Positions 34,145 to 44,620 of a DNA stretch of 64,000 bases are shown piece by piece. The number at the start of each line of letters is the position of its first letter. Within the stretch, counting starts at the first letter, position 1. The notes beneath the pieces are model-generated. The model saw nothing but the letters and a program-made list of their open reading frames with translations. It had not been told where the DNA came from and ran no database searches. This DNA comes from Ectopseudomonas mendocina (lineage in GTDB: Bacteria > Pseudomonadota > Gammaproteobacteria > Pseudomonadales > Pseudomonadaceae), in contig NZ_JADTQG010000012.1 in assembly GCF_016008875.1 (NCBI RefSeq), positions 1 through 64,000 of the forward strand, given 5' to 3'. A program made the translations under genes and the position numbers.

Positions 34145-34161
34145 TATGCCGATTGTGCATA
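34145..34161. promoter_or_regulatory. Candidate LysR-type operator (T-N11-A)
   Basis: TATGCCGATTGTGCATA is a dyad with arms TATGC and GCATA and includes the LysR consensus T-N11-A. It sits in the 347-base interval between the divergent regulator and aspA. That interval also has the inverted repeat at 33919 and CCCATA-TTC-TATGGG at 34201-34215; no gene is seen. Confidence 0.45.
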
Positions 34162-34256
34162 GGGCAGCAAGCAACGGCATTGGTAGCGAGACGGTACGAG
34201 CCCATATTCTATGGGCATCGCGGCACTCGCCGTATTCCCCAAGAGTCATCTCCATC

Positions 34257-35681
<1,425 letters not shown>

Positions 35682-35695
35682 TTCATCGAATGACG

Positions 35696-35727
35696 CACGC
35701 CGCCCCCTTGGGCGGCGTGCTCGTTTC
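35696..35727 (+). terminator. Rho-independent terminator after aspA
   Basis: GCACGCCGCCC, loop CCTT, GGGCGGCGTGC, then TCGTTT: a perfect 11-bp stem 15 bases after the stop. Confidence 0.82.
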
Positions 35728-35811
35728 CGCCCCGGCGCCTGCGCCGAGGGTGGCATCACCTAAGGCCGCACAGACGGCCCCACAACAACGACAATCCGGG
35801 TGTACAACCAT

Positions 35812-37065
35812 ATGAGTCAGAGCAATACCGCTTCCCCTTCCCTCCTTGCCCGCGTGCCGCTGTGGCAGCAGATCCTCTTCGGTCTGGTGCTCGGTGTCGT
35901 GATCGGCATGCTGTTCAAGAGCCTCGCCCTGGCGCTGGCGCCGGTCGGCGCGCTGTTTCTCAACGCGATCAAGATGCTCATCGTGCCGCTGGTGTTCGTC
36001 TCCCTGGTGGCCGGTATCACCGCCATGAGCGACAGCGCCAAGCTTGGCCGCATCAGCGTCAAGACCATCGCCATCTACCTGGTCAGCACGGCCTTTGCGG
36101 TGAGCATCGGCTTGCTGTTCGGCACCCTGTTCAACCCTGGCGAAGGCATGAACATGGTCGCCAGCGGCAGCGAAGAGGCCAAGCAGGCGCCCTCGCTGGT
36201 GCAGATCCTGGTGGGCCTGGTGCCGACCAACCCGGTGACCGCCTTCGCCGAAGGCAACATTTTGCAGATCATCGTTTTCGCCATCGCCTTGGGCGTGAGC
36301 ATGAATTTGGTGGGCGAAAAGGCCGCGCCGGTGGTGCGTTTCTTCGACAGCCTGGCCGAGGTGTTCTACAAGCTCACCGACCTGGTGATGCGCTTCGCTC
36401 CCATCGGCGTGTTCGCGCTGATCGCCGGCGTGGTCGCCTCCCACGGCATCGAAGTGCTGCTGCCGCTGGCCGGTGTGATCGGCGTGATCTACCTGGCCAG
36501 CATCGCCCACATGCTGGTTATCTACGGCGGTCTGATCGGTGGCCTGGCGCGCCTCAGCCCGCTGCGTTTCTTCCGTGGCATCGCCCCGGCGCTGGCGGTG
36601 GCCTTCAGTACCTCAAGCAGCTCCGGCACCCTGCCGGTGTCCATCGAATGCGCGCGCAAGAACCTCGGTGTGTCGCAGGGCGTGGCCGGCTTCGTGCTGC
36701 CGGTGGGCGCCACCATCAACATGGACGGCACCGCGATCTACCAGGGCGTGCTGGCGCTGTTCATCGCCCAGGCCTTCGGCGTCGATCTGAATGCCGGCCA
36801 GTACCTGATGATCATCCTCACCGCCACCTTGGCTTCGGTCGGCACCGCCGGTGTACCCGGCGCCGGCCTGATCATGCTCGGCCTGGTGCTGACCTCGGTC
36901 GGCCTGCCGCTGGAAGGCGTGGCGCTGATCGCCGGTATCGACCGCATCCTCGACATGGCGCGCACCACGGTGAACGTCGCCGGCGACCTGATGACCACCA
37001 CCCTGGTGGGCAGCAGCGAGAAGGAGCTGGATCGCGAGATCTACAACAGCGACAACGCTGCCTGA
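35812..37065 (+). CDS. Dicarboxylate/amino acid:cation symporter (SDF family)
   Basis: A 417-residue polytopic symporter of the glutamate/aspartate and C4-dicarboxylate group. Hallmarks are the Ser-rich re-entrant loop FSTSSSSGTLPVS, GATINMDGTAIYQG in helix 7, GVPGAGLIMLGLVL in the second re-entrant loop and AGIDRILDMARTTVNVAGD. The ATG at 35812 is used; GTG at 35800 is possible. The location after aspA and the TVNV-GD pocket (glutamate/aspartate type) suggest uptake of aspartate or related acids. Confidence 0.9.
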   Translation: MSQSNTASPSLLARVPLWQQILFGLVLGVVIGMLFKSLALALAPVGALFLNAIKMLIVPLVFVSLVAGITAMSDSAKLGRISVKTIAIYLVSTAFAVSIGLLFGTLFNPGEGMNMVASGSEEAKQAPSLVQILVGLVPTNPVTAFAEGNILQIIVFAIALGVSMNLVGEKAAPVVRFFDSLAEVFYKLTDLVMRFAPIGVFALIAGVVASHGIEVLLPLAGVIGVIYLASIAHMLVIYGGLIGGLARLSPLRFFRGIAPALAVAFSTSSSSGTLPVSIECARKNLGVSQGVAGFVLPVGATINMDGTAIYQGVLALFIAQAFGVDLNAGQYLMIILTATLASVGTAGVPGAGLIMLGLVLTSVGLPLEGVALIAGIDRILDMARTTVNVAGDLMTTTLVGSSEKELDREIYNSDNAA

Positions 37066-37107
37066 GCAACCGTTTTCATAGGAGGCCTTCACCAGCCTCA
37101 ACCTTCA

Positions 37108-37134
37108 GGGATGGCCTCGGCCATCCCTTTTTTT
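37108..37134 (+). terminator. Rho-independent terminator after symporter
   Basis: GGGATGGCC, TC, GGCCATCCC followed by eight T residues; 43 bases past the symporter stop. Confidence 0.92.
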
Positions 37135-37152
37135 ATCCATTTGTTGACGCGG

Positions 37153-37253
37153 TTGTGGTAGCCACTAATTGTGGGAGCGACGGGGGCGCCTAGCCTTGTC
37201 CGCGAGCTTTTCAACCCTTCGCGGGCAAATCAGGCGCCCCGTCGCTACCACAA
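37153..37253. repeat. REPIN-like inverted pair of variant REP elements
   Basis: TGTGGGAGCGACGGGGGCGC...CTTGTCCGCGAG faces CGCGGGCAAATCAGGCGCCC-CGTCGCTACCAC. Both arms are extended variants of the GTGGGAGCGGACTTGTCCGC element, carrying an extra GACGGGGGCGCC block also present at 41246-41282. Confidence 0.7.
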
Positions 37254-37265
37254 CAACACCTCTAT

Positions 37266-39107
37266 TCAGCGCCTTGTCAGTTGCCGATACAGCTGCGGCA
37301 GGTACAACGGCAGATGCTGCGGTTTGTCGATCAGCGTGTAGCCGCCGGCGCCGAACATGTACGGCAGATAGTCACCGGCCTGCTGGTCGATGGTGATGCA
37401 GAACGGCAGCACGCCGGCGCGGCGGGCTTCGAGCACCGCCTCGCGGGTGTCCTCCACGCCGTAGCGGCCTTCGTAGAGGTCGAGGTCGTTGGGCTTGCCA
37501 TCGGTGACCAGCAACAGCAGGCGCTGGCTCTGCTGGCGCTCGCCGAGCAGGCGCGTGGCCTGGCGGATGGCCGCGCCCATGCGCGTGTAGTAGCCGGGGC
37601 GCACGGCGAGGATGCGCCCGCGGACCTGCTCGTCGTAGTGCTGGCCGAACTGCTTGAGTTCCTGCATGCGCACCTGCTGGCGGCGCAACGAGGAGAAGCC
37701 ATACAGGGCGAAATCGTCACCAGCCGCCGACAGCGCCTCGGCGAACAGCAGCAGGCTGTCCTGGATGACGTCGATGACCCGTTGCTCGTCGTTGAGGTGC
37801 GATTCGGTGGACATCGACAGGTCGGCGAGCAGCAGGCAGGCCAACTGGCGGCGGGTGCTGCGCTGTTCGAGAAACAGCCCCTTCTCGCAGGCCTTGCCCT
37901 GCTGACGCTGCACCTGGAAATCGAGCCAGGCGCTGAGGTCCAGCTCGCTACCCTGTGGCTGCTGGCGCAGCCATTGGCGGTCGTTGCGCAGTACCTCGAA
38001 CTGGCGGCGCAGGCGCCGGGCCGGCAATGCCAGGTGCGTCGGCAACGGCTGCGCCTCGGCCGCGCGCGGGTGGAAGAGCTGCAGGCTGACGTGGCGTTCG
38101 AGCAGGGCCGAGCGGCGGTAGTCCCACTCCGGCAGGTGCAGGCCCGCACCCAGCGGCAGGTCGTCCTGCTCCGGCGACGGCAGGTCGAGGTCCAGATGCA
38201 GGCCGCCACCTTTGCGCGTGCGCTGGCGCGACAGGGTCAGCTCGTCGAGGTCCTCGGCCACGCGGGCGGCATCGAGGTCCTCGCTGTCATCGTTGCAGCG
38301 GTCCAGCTGCACGTGCTCGGACCAGCTGAACAGATTCTCCAGGCGGAACAGCAGCAGGCCGCCCTTGCCGCTGGTGTCGTCGATGCGCGAGGCGCGTTTG
38401 CGCAGTGAACGTTGCGCCGGGTTGGGGTTGCGGGCGCTGCCTTCACCTTCCTCGAGCAGTTCGCTGGAGGCGCCGGGGCCCTGGCCCTGCGGCGGATACA
38501 ACCACAGCGGCAATGGCCAGGGGGCACGCTCGTCGTGGGCGAAATGGGTGACGCTGCCGGGTTCGCGCAGTGCCTGGCGCAGGTCGCGCTCCAGTGCCGC
38601 ACTGGCGAGCGGCAGGCTGTCGGGGGCGGGTCGCAGGCGCAGGTGTGCGTCGACCAGCCGTTGGTAGCGAGGGCGCATGGCCGGGTAGCGTCGCAGCAAC
38701 TCGTTCACCCAGCGCTGGTTGTCACGCCCCCAGTGGCGCATGCCGTCGGCGACCGCGCCGAGCATCGCCAGCCAGCGGTACAGCTCGCGGTTCAGCTCGG
38801 CCTGCGGGAACACGGCGAGGGTCGGCGGCAGGCGCATGTTCTGCGCGTCGCGCCAGGCCACCGGCATCTGCCGGCAGGTGCCCGCGACCTGTTGCAGCAG
38901 GCTGCGTCGCAGCAGCAGTTCGCGCGGCTGCGCGGCCTGGATCTGTACGCCACTGGCACCGCCAATGGCGTGAAAGAGCAGGGCCAGGGCACGCTGCTGG
39001 TCGCTCAGTTGCACCTGGGCGTGGGTGAAGTCCGGGTCGCTGCGGCGGGTGATAAAACGGTGCCAGACGCTACCGACCCATTCCTCGACTTCGATGCTGA
39101 AGGCCAT
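37266..39107 (-). CDS. norD: Nitric oxide reductase activation protein NorD
   Basis: A 613-residue cytoplasmic VWA-domain protein needed for assembling active NO reductase with the MoxR-type ATPase NirQ/NorQ. The VWA domain is C-terminal: LACLLLADLSMSTESHL gives the MIDAS DxSxS, and LLLVTDGKPNDLDLYEGRYG the later conserved part. An Arg/Glu-rich middle (residues 230-300) is typical. Start 39107 has GGGAGT upstream. It is the last gene of norCBD. Confidence 0.93.
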   Translation of the reverse strand: MAFSIEVEEWVGSVWHRFITRRSDPDFTHAQVQLSDQQRALALLFHAIGGASGVQIQAAQPRELLLRRSLLQQVAGTCRQMPVAWRDAQNMRLPPTLAVFPQAELNRELYRWLAMLGAVADGMRHWGRDNQRWVNELLRRYPAMRPRYQRLVDAHLRLRPAPDSLPLASAALERDLRQALREPGSVTHFAHDERAPWPLPLWLYPPQGQGPGASSELLEEGEGSARNPNPAQRSLRKRASRIDDTSGKGGLLLFRLENLFSWSEHVQLDRCNDDSEDLDAARVAEDLDELTLSRQRTRKGGGLHLDLDLPSPEQDDLPLGAGLHLPEWDYRRSALLERHVSLQLFHPRAAEAQPLPTHLALPARRLRRQFEVLRNDRQWLRQQPQGSELDLSAWLDFQVQRQQGKACEKGLFLEQRSTRRQLACLLLADLSMSTESHLNDEQRVIDVIQDSLLLFAEALSAAGDDFALYGFSSLRRQQVRMQELKQFGQHYDEQVRGRILAVRPGYYTRMGAAIRQATRLLGERQQSQRLLLLVTDGKPNDLDLYEGRYGVEDTREAVLEARRAGVLPFCITIDQQAGDYLPYMFGAGGYTLIDKPQHLPLYLPQLYRQLTRR

Positions 39108-39130
39108 ACCCGACTCCCTGAAAATGAGAT

Positions 39131-39175
39131 GTGGGAGGGCTTCAACCACGACTGTCGCCGCTGAAGCGCCTCCCA
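39131..39175. repeat. Imperfect palindromic repeat between norB and norD
   Basis: GTGGGAGGGCTTCAACCACGA and CGCCGCTGAAGCGCCTCCCA form a degraded inverted pair resembling the GGAGCGGCTTCAGCCGC family. It fills most of the norB-norD gap. Confidence 0.5.
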
Positions 39176-39195
39176 CCGTTACCCCTTGTCGTCGA

Positions 39196-40608
<1,413 letters not shown>

Positions 40609-41049
40609 TCAGCCCTCCCTGTTTGGCGGCCAGTCGTTGGTATCGATCTTCGAGGTCCACTTGAGGAACTCGGCGAGATCGTCCACTTCCCTGTCGCTGA
40701 GGTTGAATTGCGGCATGGCGCGGCGGCCGGGAACGCCCAGCGGCTGGGCTGCCATCCAGGCATGCAGGAAGCTGCTGAACTGTTCTTCGCCACCGCGGCG
40801 GACGAACACGTTGCCCAGCTCCGGTGCGAAGTAGGCGCCCTCGCCCAGCAGGGTGTGGCAGCCGATGCAGTTGTTCTGCTCCCAGATCAGCTTGCCGCGC
40901 ACCACCGATTCGTTCATCAGGTGTTCGTTGGTGCGTTCGGGGAAGGTTTGTTCGCTGTGGAAGGTCAGGGCCAGGAATATCAGGATGAAGAACACGCTTC
41001 CCCCGAAGTAGATATTTCTGGCCATTCCCTTGGTGAAGGTTTCCGACAT
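40609..41049 (-). CDS. norC: Nitric oxide reductase subunit C (cytochrome c)
   Basis: A 146-residue membrane-anchored cytochrome c that passes electrons to NorB. One N-terminal helix (YFGGSVFFILIFLALTF) anchors it; C61-x2-C64-H65 (CIGCHTLLGEGAY) binds heme c. ATG 41049 is preferred to 41055 because GAGGAC is correctly spaced only for it. A textbook FNR/DNR site lies 59-72 bases upstream. First gene of norCBD. Confidence 0.96.
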   Translation of the reverse strand: MSETFTKGMARNIYFGGSVFFILIFLALTFHSEQTFPERTNEHLMNESVVRGKLIWEQNNCIGCHTLLGEGAYFAPELGNVFVRRGGEEQFSSFLHAWMAAQPLGVPGRRAMPQFNLSDREVDDLAEFLKWTSKIDTNDWPPNREG

Positions 41050-41107
41050 GGTCATGTCCTCAAAGGCTTGGCGAGGCCATTTTCGGACGGTACCCCGGGA
41101 AAACCGC

Positions 41108-41121
41108 TTGATGGCGATCAA
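41108..41121 (-). promoter_or_regulatory. DNR/ANR (FNR-type) binding site upstream of norC
   Basis: TTGATGGCGATCAA is an exact TTGAT-N4-ATCAA. Its centre lies 65.5 bases before the norC start, compatible with activation from -41.5. Confidence 0.9.
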
Positions 41122-41198
41122 GAAGGCGCAATCGCAGTACTGGGCGGGGAAAGGGCAACTCGGGTTGGCGGCGAATTCCGCGTGGGTCCAGCAAAGAT

Positions 41199-41445
41199 CG
41201 CGGACAAGTCCGCTCCCACAGGAAGGGCGCCGCTCCCAGTTCTTTTGTGGGAGCGACGGGGGCGCCTAGTCTTGTCCACGAGCGAGGGCGACACCGCGCT
41301 CGGGCTCTTGTGGGAGCGGACTTGTCCGCGAACAGCCAGCACAGCGGCGCGGTGTCGGCGTTGGGTGTGAAGAAGCCGCGGACCCGTCCGCTGCCACAGT
41401 CAAGAAGCGCGACCCTCTTTTGTGGCGGCGGACGTGTTCGCGAAC
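41199..41445. repeat. Array of REP elements between norC and nirP
   Basis: Five copies of the GTGGGAGCGGACTTGTCCGC family: inverted at 41199-41220, an extended variant at 41246-41282, direct at 41309-41332, then degraded copies near 41376-41398 and 41419-41445. The 412-base gap 41050-41461 contains this array and the norC promoter, no gene. The array separates norCBD from nirQOP transcription. Confidence 0.75.
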
Positions 41446-41461
41446 AGGGTCCCCGGCTCGC

Positions 41462-41692
41462 TCAGGGCGTGCCGAAGTACAGCGCGCTCGCCATGCACAG
41501 CGACCACGCCAGCAACGATGCGCGCCATAGGCGCGGGCGCAACTCCATGAACCCGTCGACGATCAGCCAGGCCTTGCCCAGCGCTGCCGCCGACAGCGCC
41601 AGGGCGGCCCAGGAGGCGACCGGCGCGGTGACCAGCCACAGGCTCAGCAACGACAGGACTACCAGGCCCAGCCAGCACAGGAAGGCGTTCAT
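41462..41692 (-). CDS. nirP: NirP-like, cytochrome c oxidase subunit IV family protein
   Basis: A 76-residue protein with three hydrophobic segments (LCWLGLVVLSLLSLWLV, SWAALALSAAALGKAWLIVDGF, LLAWSLCMASALYF), and the Lys-Asp-Phe-Met pattern of COX4_pro proteins. It follows nirO by five bases with AGAGGTAAGCC as its binding site. In P. aeruginosa the same order nirQ-nirO-nirP (PA0520-0522) precedes norC. Role in NO reduction is accessory and unclear. Confidence 0.83.
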   Translation of the reverse strand: MNAFLCWLGLVVLSLLSLWLVTAPVASWAALALSAAALGKAWLIVDGFMELRPRLWRASLLAWSLCMASALYFGTP

Positions 41693-41697
41693 CCGGC

Positions 41698-42279
41698 TTA
41701 CCTCTGCAGATAGAGCAAGGGGAACAGCAGCACCCAGATCAGATCGACCATGTGCCAGTACAGGACGCACGACTCCAGTTCGCCGTGCTTGCCGGCCTGC
41801 GCGTACACGCCGCGCCGGCAGCGCCAGGCCAGCCAGGCGAACAGCAGCAGGCCGGGCAACACGTGGAGGAAGTGAAAGCCCCCCAGAATCCAGTACAGGG
41901 TGAAGAAGCGGTCGTACTCCAGATCCAGTCCGGCGTCGATCAGATGGCCGAATTCGCGGCTCTTGAGCACCACGTACACGCAGCCGCTGGCCAGCGCGGC
42001 GAGCAACCAGGCGCTGGCCTGGCGACCGTGTCCGGCACGTACCCGGTGCACGGCCAGTGCGGCGAAGAAACCGGCGGTGAGCAGGCTGAGGGTCAGTGCC
42101 AGGCCAATGGAGCCGTCGAGCAGCGCCCGGCTGGCAGCGAACTGCGGGCCGGACAGCACCTGGGTGATGGCGAAGCTGAGGATCAGCAGGGCGAACACCG
42201 TCAGCTCTGCGAGGATGAACAGCCACATCGCCAGGTCGCCCGGCAGGCGGGCGACCTGGCGATCAGCCGAAGTGGACAT
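41698..42279 (-). CDS. nirO: NirO, cytochrome c oxidase subunit III-like protein (NorE family)
   Basis: A 193-residue five-helix membrane protein of the COX3 superfamily: GDLAMWLFILAELTVFALLI at the N-terminus, TLYWILGGFHFLHVLPGLLLFAWLA and WHMVDLIWVLLFPLLYL at the end are typical NorE/NirO blocks. It overlaps nirQ by 17 bases. Considered an accessory factor in NO reductase function; not catalytic. Confidence 0.88.
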   Translation of the reverse strand: MSTSADRQVARLPGDLAMWLFILAELTVFALLILSFAITQVLSGPQFAASRALLDGSIGLALTLSLLTAGFFAALAVHRVRAGHGRQASAWLLAALASGCVYVVLKSREFGHLIDAGLDLEYDRFFTLYWILGGFHFLHVLPGLLLFAWLAWRCRRGVYAQAGKHGELESCVLYWHMVDLIWVLLFPLLYLQR

Positions 42280-43042
42280 CGACCAGGTCCATCAGCGCGG
42301 CGACCGTCTGTGCGTCATCCGACAGCGGTTCGGCCAAACAGGCACGACACGCCGTGCGGGCGTCCATGCCGTTGTGGATCAGGCGCGCGGCGTAGATCAG
42401 CAGGCGGGTCGAGGCCACCTCCTCCAGGTCGTGCTGTTCGAGGCGGCGGACGTCCTGGCCGAGGGTGACCAGGCTGCGCGCCAGCGACTCGTTGACTTGC
42501 GCCTCACGGGCGACGATCTGGCACTCCTGCTCGACGCCGGGGTAATCGAAGCGCAGCGCCACGAAGCGCTGCCGGGTGCTGGGTTTCATGCCCTTGAGCA
42601 GATTCTGGTAGCCGGGGTTGTAGGAGACCACCAGCATGAAGCCGGGCGGCGCCTGAAGGACCTCGCCGGTGCGCTCCAGGTATAGTTCGCGGCGGTCATC
42701 GGCCAGCGGGTGCAGCACCACCACGGTGTCCTGACGCGCCTCGACCACCTCGTCCAGATAGCAGATGCCGCCCTCGCGCACCGCGCGGGTCAGCGGGCCA
42801 TCCTGCCACCAGGTGCCTTCGCTGCCGATCAGATGGCGGCCGACCAGGTCCGCGGCGCTCAGGTCGTCATGACAGGCCACGGTGTACAGCGGCAGCTGCA
42901 GGTGCTGCGCCATGTGCTGGACAAAGCGCGTCTTGCCACAGCCGGTCGGGCCCTTGAGCAGTACCGGCATGCGCTGCTGCCAGGCCTGTTCGAACAGCAG
43001 CTGTTCGTTGCCCTGTACCTGATAGAAGGGGGTGTCGTGCAT
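42263..43042 (-). CDS. nirQ: MoxR-type AAA+ ATPase NirQ (NorQ)
   Basis: A 259-residue ATPase working with NorD to activate NO reductase. Walker A is GPTGCGKT (31-38), Walker [10 protein letters not shown], followed by the sensor-like [26 protein letters not shown], a NorQ/NirQ signature. The ATG at 43042 has AGGAAAGG before it. It is divergent from nirM, and a DNR-type site lies between them. Confidence 0.95.
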   Translation of the reverse strand: MHDTPFYQVQGNEQLLFEQAWQQRMPVLLKGPTGCGKTRFVQHMAQHLQLPLYTVACHDDLSAADLVGRHLIGSEGTWWQDGPLTRAVREGGICYLDEVVEARQDTVVVLHPLADDRRELYLERTGEVLQAPPGFMLVVSYNPGYQNLLKGMKPSTRQRFVALRFDYPGVEQECQIVAREAQVNESLARSLVTLGQDVRRLEQHDLEEVASTRLLIYAARLIHNGMDARTACRACLAEPLSDDAQTVAALMDLVDVHFG

Positions 43043-43122
43043 GACCTTTCCTGTTTCGCTACGGGTTCGACTGCACGCTAGCGGTGGCGGATGGGCGCTC
43101 TCAAGCACCACGCGCGACAGAC

Positions 43123-43136
43123 TTGATTGCGGTCAA
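43123..43136. promoter_or_regulatory. DNR/ANR-type site between nirQ and nirM
   Basis: TTGATTGCGGTCAA differs from TTGAT-N4-ATCAA at one base. It lies 81 bases from nirQ and 97 from nirM, so one dimer could serve either or both directions. Confidence 0.78.
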
Positions 43137-43232
43137 GCACCGCGGCAAATGTCCCTGTTTATGATCCCTCCCGAACAATGTGCCCGCCGCCAGCTGCATC
43201 CGGCAGGCCAAACATGCGATGAGGAAGTGATC

Positions 43233-43547
43233 ATGAAGAAAGCGCTGATTCCGCTGGCGGCCCTGCTGAGTCTGGCGGTGTTGCCCAATGCTCATGCTGC
43301 GTCCGGCGAGGAGCTGTTCAAGAGCAAGCCCTGCGGTGCCTGCCACAGCGTGCAGGCCAAGCTGGTCGGCCCGTCCCTGAAGGATGTGGCGGCGAAGAAT
43401 GCAGGCGTCGACGGCGCGGCGGACGTGCTCGCCGGCCATATCAAGAACGGTAGCACCGGCGTCTGGGGCGCCATGCCGATGCCGCCAAACCCGGTCACCG
43501 AGGAGGAAGCCAAGACCTTGGCCGAGTGGGTGCTGACGCTGAAATGA
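43233..43547 (+). CDS. nirM: Cytochrome c551 NirM
   Basis: A 104-residue periplasmic class I cytochrome c, the same length as P. aeruginosa NirM. A signal peptide ends HAA (residue 23). Heme attachment is C34-x2-C37-H38 (CGACH), and M83 in WGAMPMPPN is the sixth ligand. GAGGAAGTGATC precedes the ATG. It donates electrons to nitrite reductase; here the reductase gene present is nirK, not nirS. Confidence 0.95.
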   Translation: MKKALIPLAALLSLAVLPNAHAASGEELFKSKPCGACHSVQAKLVGPSLKDVAAKNAGVDGAADVLAGHIKNGSTGVWGAMPMPPNPVTEEEAKTLAEWVLTLK

Positions 43548-43581
43548 CGGTGTGGCCGACTGCGGCCAGATAAAAATTAGA

Positions 43582-43608
43582 GGGCAGGCGTTCGAGGATC
43601 GCCTGCCC
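43582..43608 (+). terminator. Possible terminator after nirM
   Basis: GGGCAGGCG and CGCCTGCCC pair across nine bases, 35 bases past the nirM stop; only CTTC follows, so it is a weak call. Confidence 0.45.
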
Positions 43609-43742
43609 CTTCAGCTGCCTCATCGTCAGCCCGCTCTGGCTGTATTTGCTGGCCTGGACCACGTTTCGCCTGAGCCGGGCCCGACTAGTCGCTGGTGCCT
43701 GGCGACCCATGCATGGGCGTTGGCGAAGTTGCTGCCGGACTT

Positions 43743-43767
43743 TGTGGGAGCGGACTTGTCCGCGAAG
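43743..43767. repeat. Single REP element upstream of the RAYT gene
   Basis: TGTGGGAGCGGACTTGTCCG, with the dyad GCGGAC-TT-GTCCGC, 68 bases before the transposase start. Confidence 0.8.
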
Positions 43768-43834
43768 CTCTTTGCCGGCATGAAAAGTCTGCTGTGCTAT
43801 ACCAAAGCCTCCGCTTTTTTAAGGAGGCAAAGGA

Positions 43835-44287
43835 ATGCCCGCCCAATCCCACCGCCTGCGCCTTGGCCGCCACTGCCAGCCAGGCCGTCCCTACCTGCTG
43901 ACCACTACCACTTACCGGCGCCAACCGCTATTTGGCGATTTCGATCTGGCGCGCCTGCTGGTGGCCGAGCTGCGTGCCGCCAGCGAAGAGGGCTGGGTGA
44001 CGTCGTTGGCCTGGGTGGTAATGCCGGATCACCTGCACTGGCTGATCGAGCTGCACGGCAAGCCGCTGGACAAGCTGATGCGGCGGATCAAGAGCAATAG
44101 CGCGCGGCATATCAATCGCAGGCGCGGGCACTCGGGCGTGCTCTGGCAGCAGGGCTTCCATGATCGGGCCATTCGCCGGGAGGAAGACCTTCTGCCCGTT
44201 GCGCGTTACATCATCGCCAATCCTTTGCGGGCGGGGTTGGTCGAGCGCATTGGCGATTACCCGTTGTGGGATGCTTGCTGGTTGTGA
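43835..44287 (+). CDS. REP-associated tyrosine transposase (RAYT), IS200/Y1 superfamily
   Basis: A 150-residue single-strand HUH nuclease. The metal-binding HUH motif is H66-L-H68 in VVMPDHLHWL, and the catalytic Tyr is probably Y125 in VARYIIANPLRAGLV. TTTTYRRQPLF near residue 24 and GVLWQQGFHDRAIR are also RAYT-typical. RAYTs cleave REP hairpins and are thought to disperse REPINs; they are usually domesticated, single-copy and vertically inherited. A REP singlet lies upstream and two REPINs downstream. It separates nirM from nirV-nirK. Confidence 0.93.
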   Translation: MPAQSHRLRLGRHCQPGRPYLLTTTTYRRQPLFGDFDLARLLVAELRAASEEGWVTSLAWVVMPDHLHWLIELHGKPLDKLMRRIKSNSARHINRRRGHSGVLWQQGFHDRAIRREEDLLPVARYIIANPLRAGLVERIGDYPLWDACWL

Positions 44288-44312
44288 GGCTTGAGGCTTG
44301 AGGCTTGAGGCT
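44285..44312 (+). repeat. Four tandem TGAGGCT heptamers
   Basis: TGAGGCT is repeated four times, starting at the RAYT stop codon (the TGA is the first three bases). Likely slippage-prone; no function assigned. Confidence 0.85.
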
Positions 44313-44326
44313 TTGGCCTGGAGGAG

Positions 44327-44426
44327 CTTCGCGGACAAGTCCGCTCCCACAGTTTGGAAGCCGGTGTGCCGCTGGTTTGAAGGAAGAGATGCCGTCGCTT
44401 TTGTGGGAGCGGACTTGTCCGCGAAT
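44327..44426. repeat. REPIN copy 1
   Basis: An inverted REP (CGCGGACAAGTCCGCTCCCA) and a direct REP (TGGGAGCGGACTTGTCCGCG) enclose a spacer beginning CAGTTTGGAAGCCGG. The whole can fold into one long hairpin. It is almost identical to 44507-44606. Confidence 0.88.
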
Positions 44427-44506
44427 GGAGCTGCAACGGTGGTTCAGGATGATCTGCGAGTAGTTTGGCGAAATACCCCGGGCGCGCTGCGAAAGCAGCA
44501 GAAAAG

Positions 44507-44606
44507 CTTCGCGGACAAGTCCGCTCCCACAGTTTGGAAGCCGGTGCGCCGCTGGTTTGAAGGAAGAGACGCCGTCGTTTTTGTGGGAGCGGACTTGTCC
44601 GCGAAT
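44507..44606. repeat. REPIN copy 2
   Basis: Same structure as 44327-44426 with about three single-base differences in the spacer, indicating recent duplication or gene conversion. The gap 44288-44620 contains these REPINs and the heptamer repeat, no gene. Confidence 0.88.
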
Positions 44607-44620
44607 CAGGGCAACAGCGA

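Noticed and set aside
41462..42226. 254-codon frame running through nirP and most of nirO
   Set aside because: Only its last 76 codons are genuine (NirP); the rest is a shifted reading of nirO.
43835..44287. Active IS200/IS605 insertion sequence
   Set aside because: The transposase is of the RAYT type with REP/REPIN surroundings and no TnpB or element-specific ends.
44285..44606. Possible CRISPR array from repeated blocks
   Set aside because: The repeats are inverted REP pairs and a heptamer tandem, without regular direct repeats and unique spacers, and there are no cas genes.
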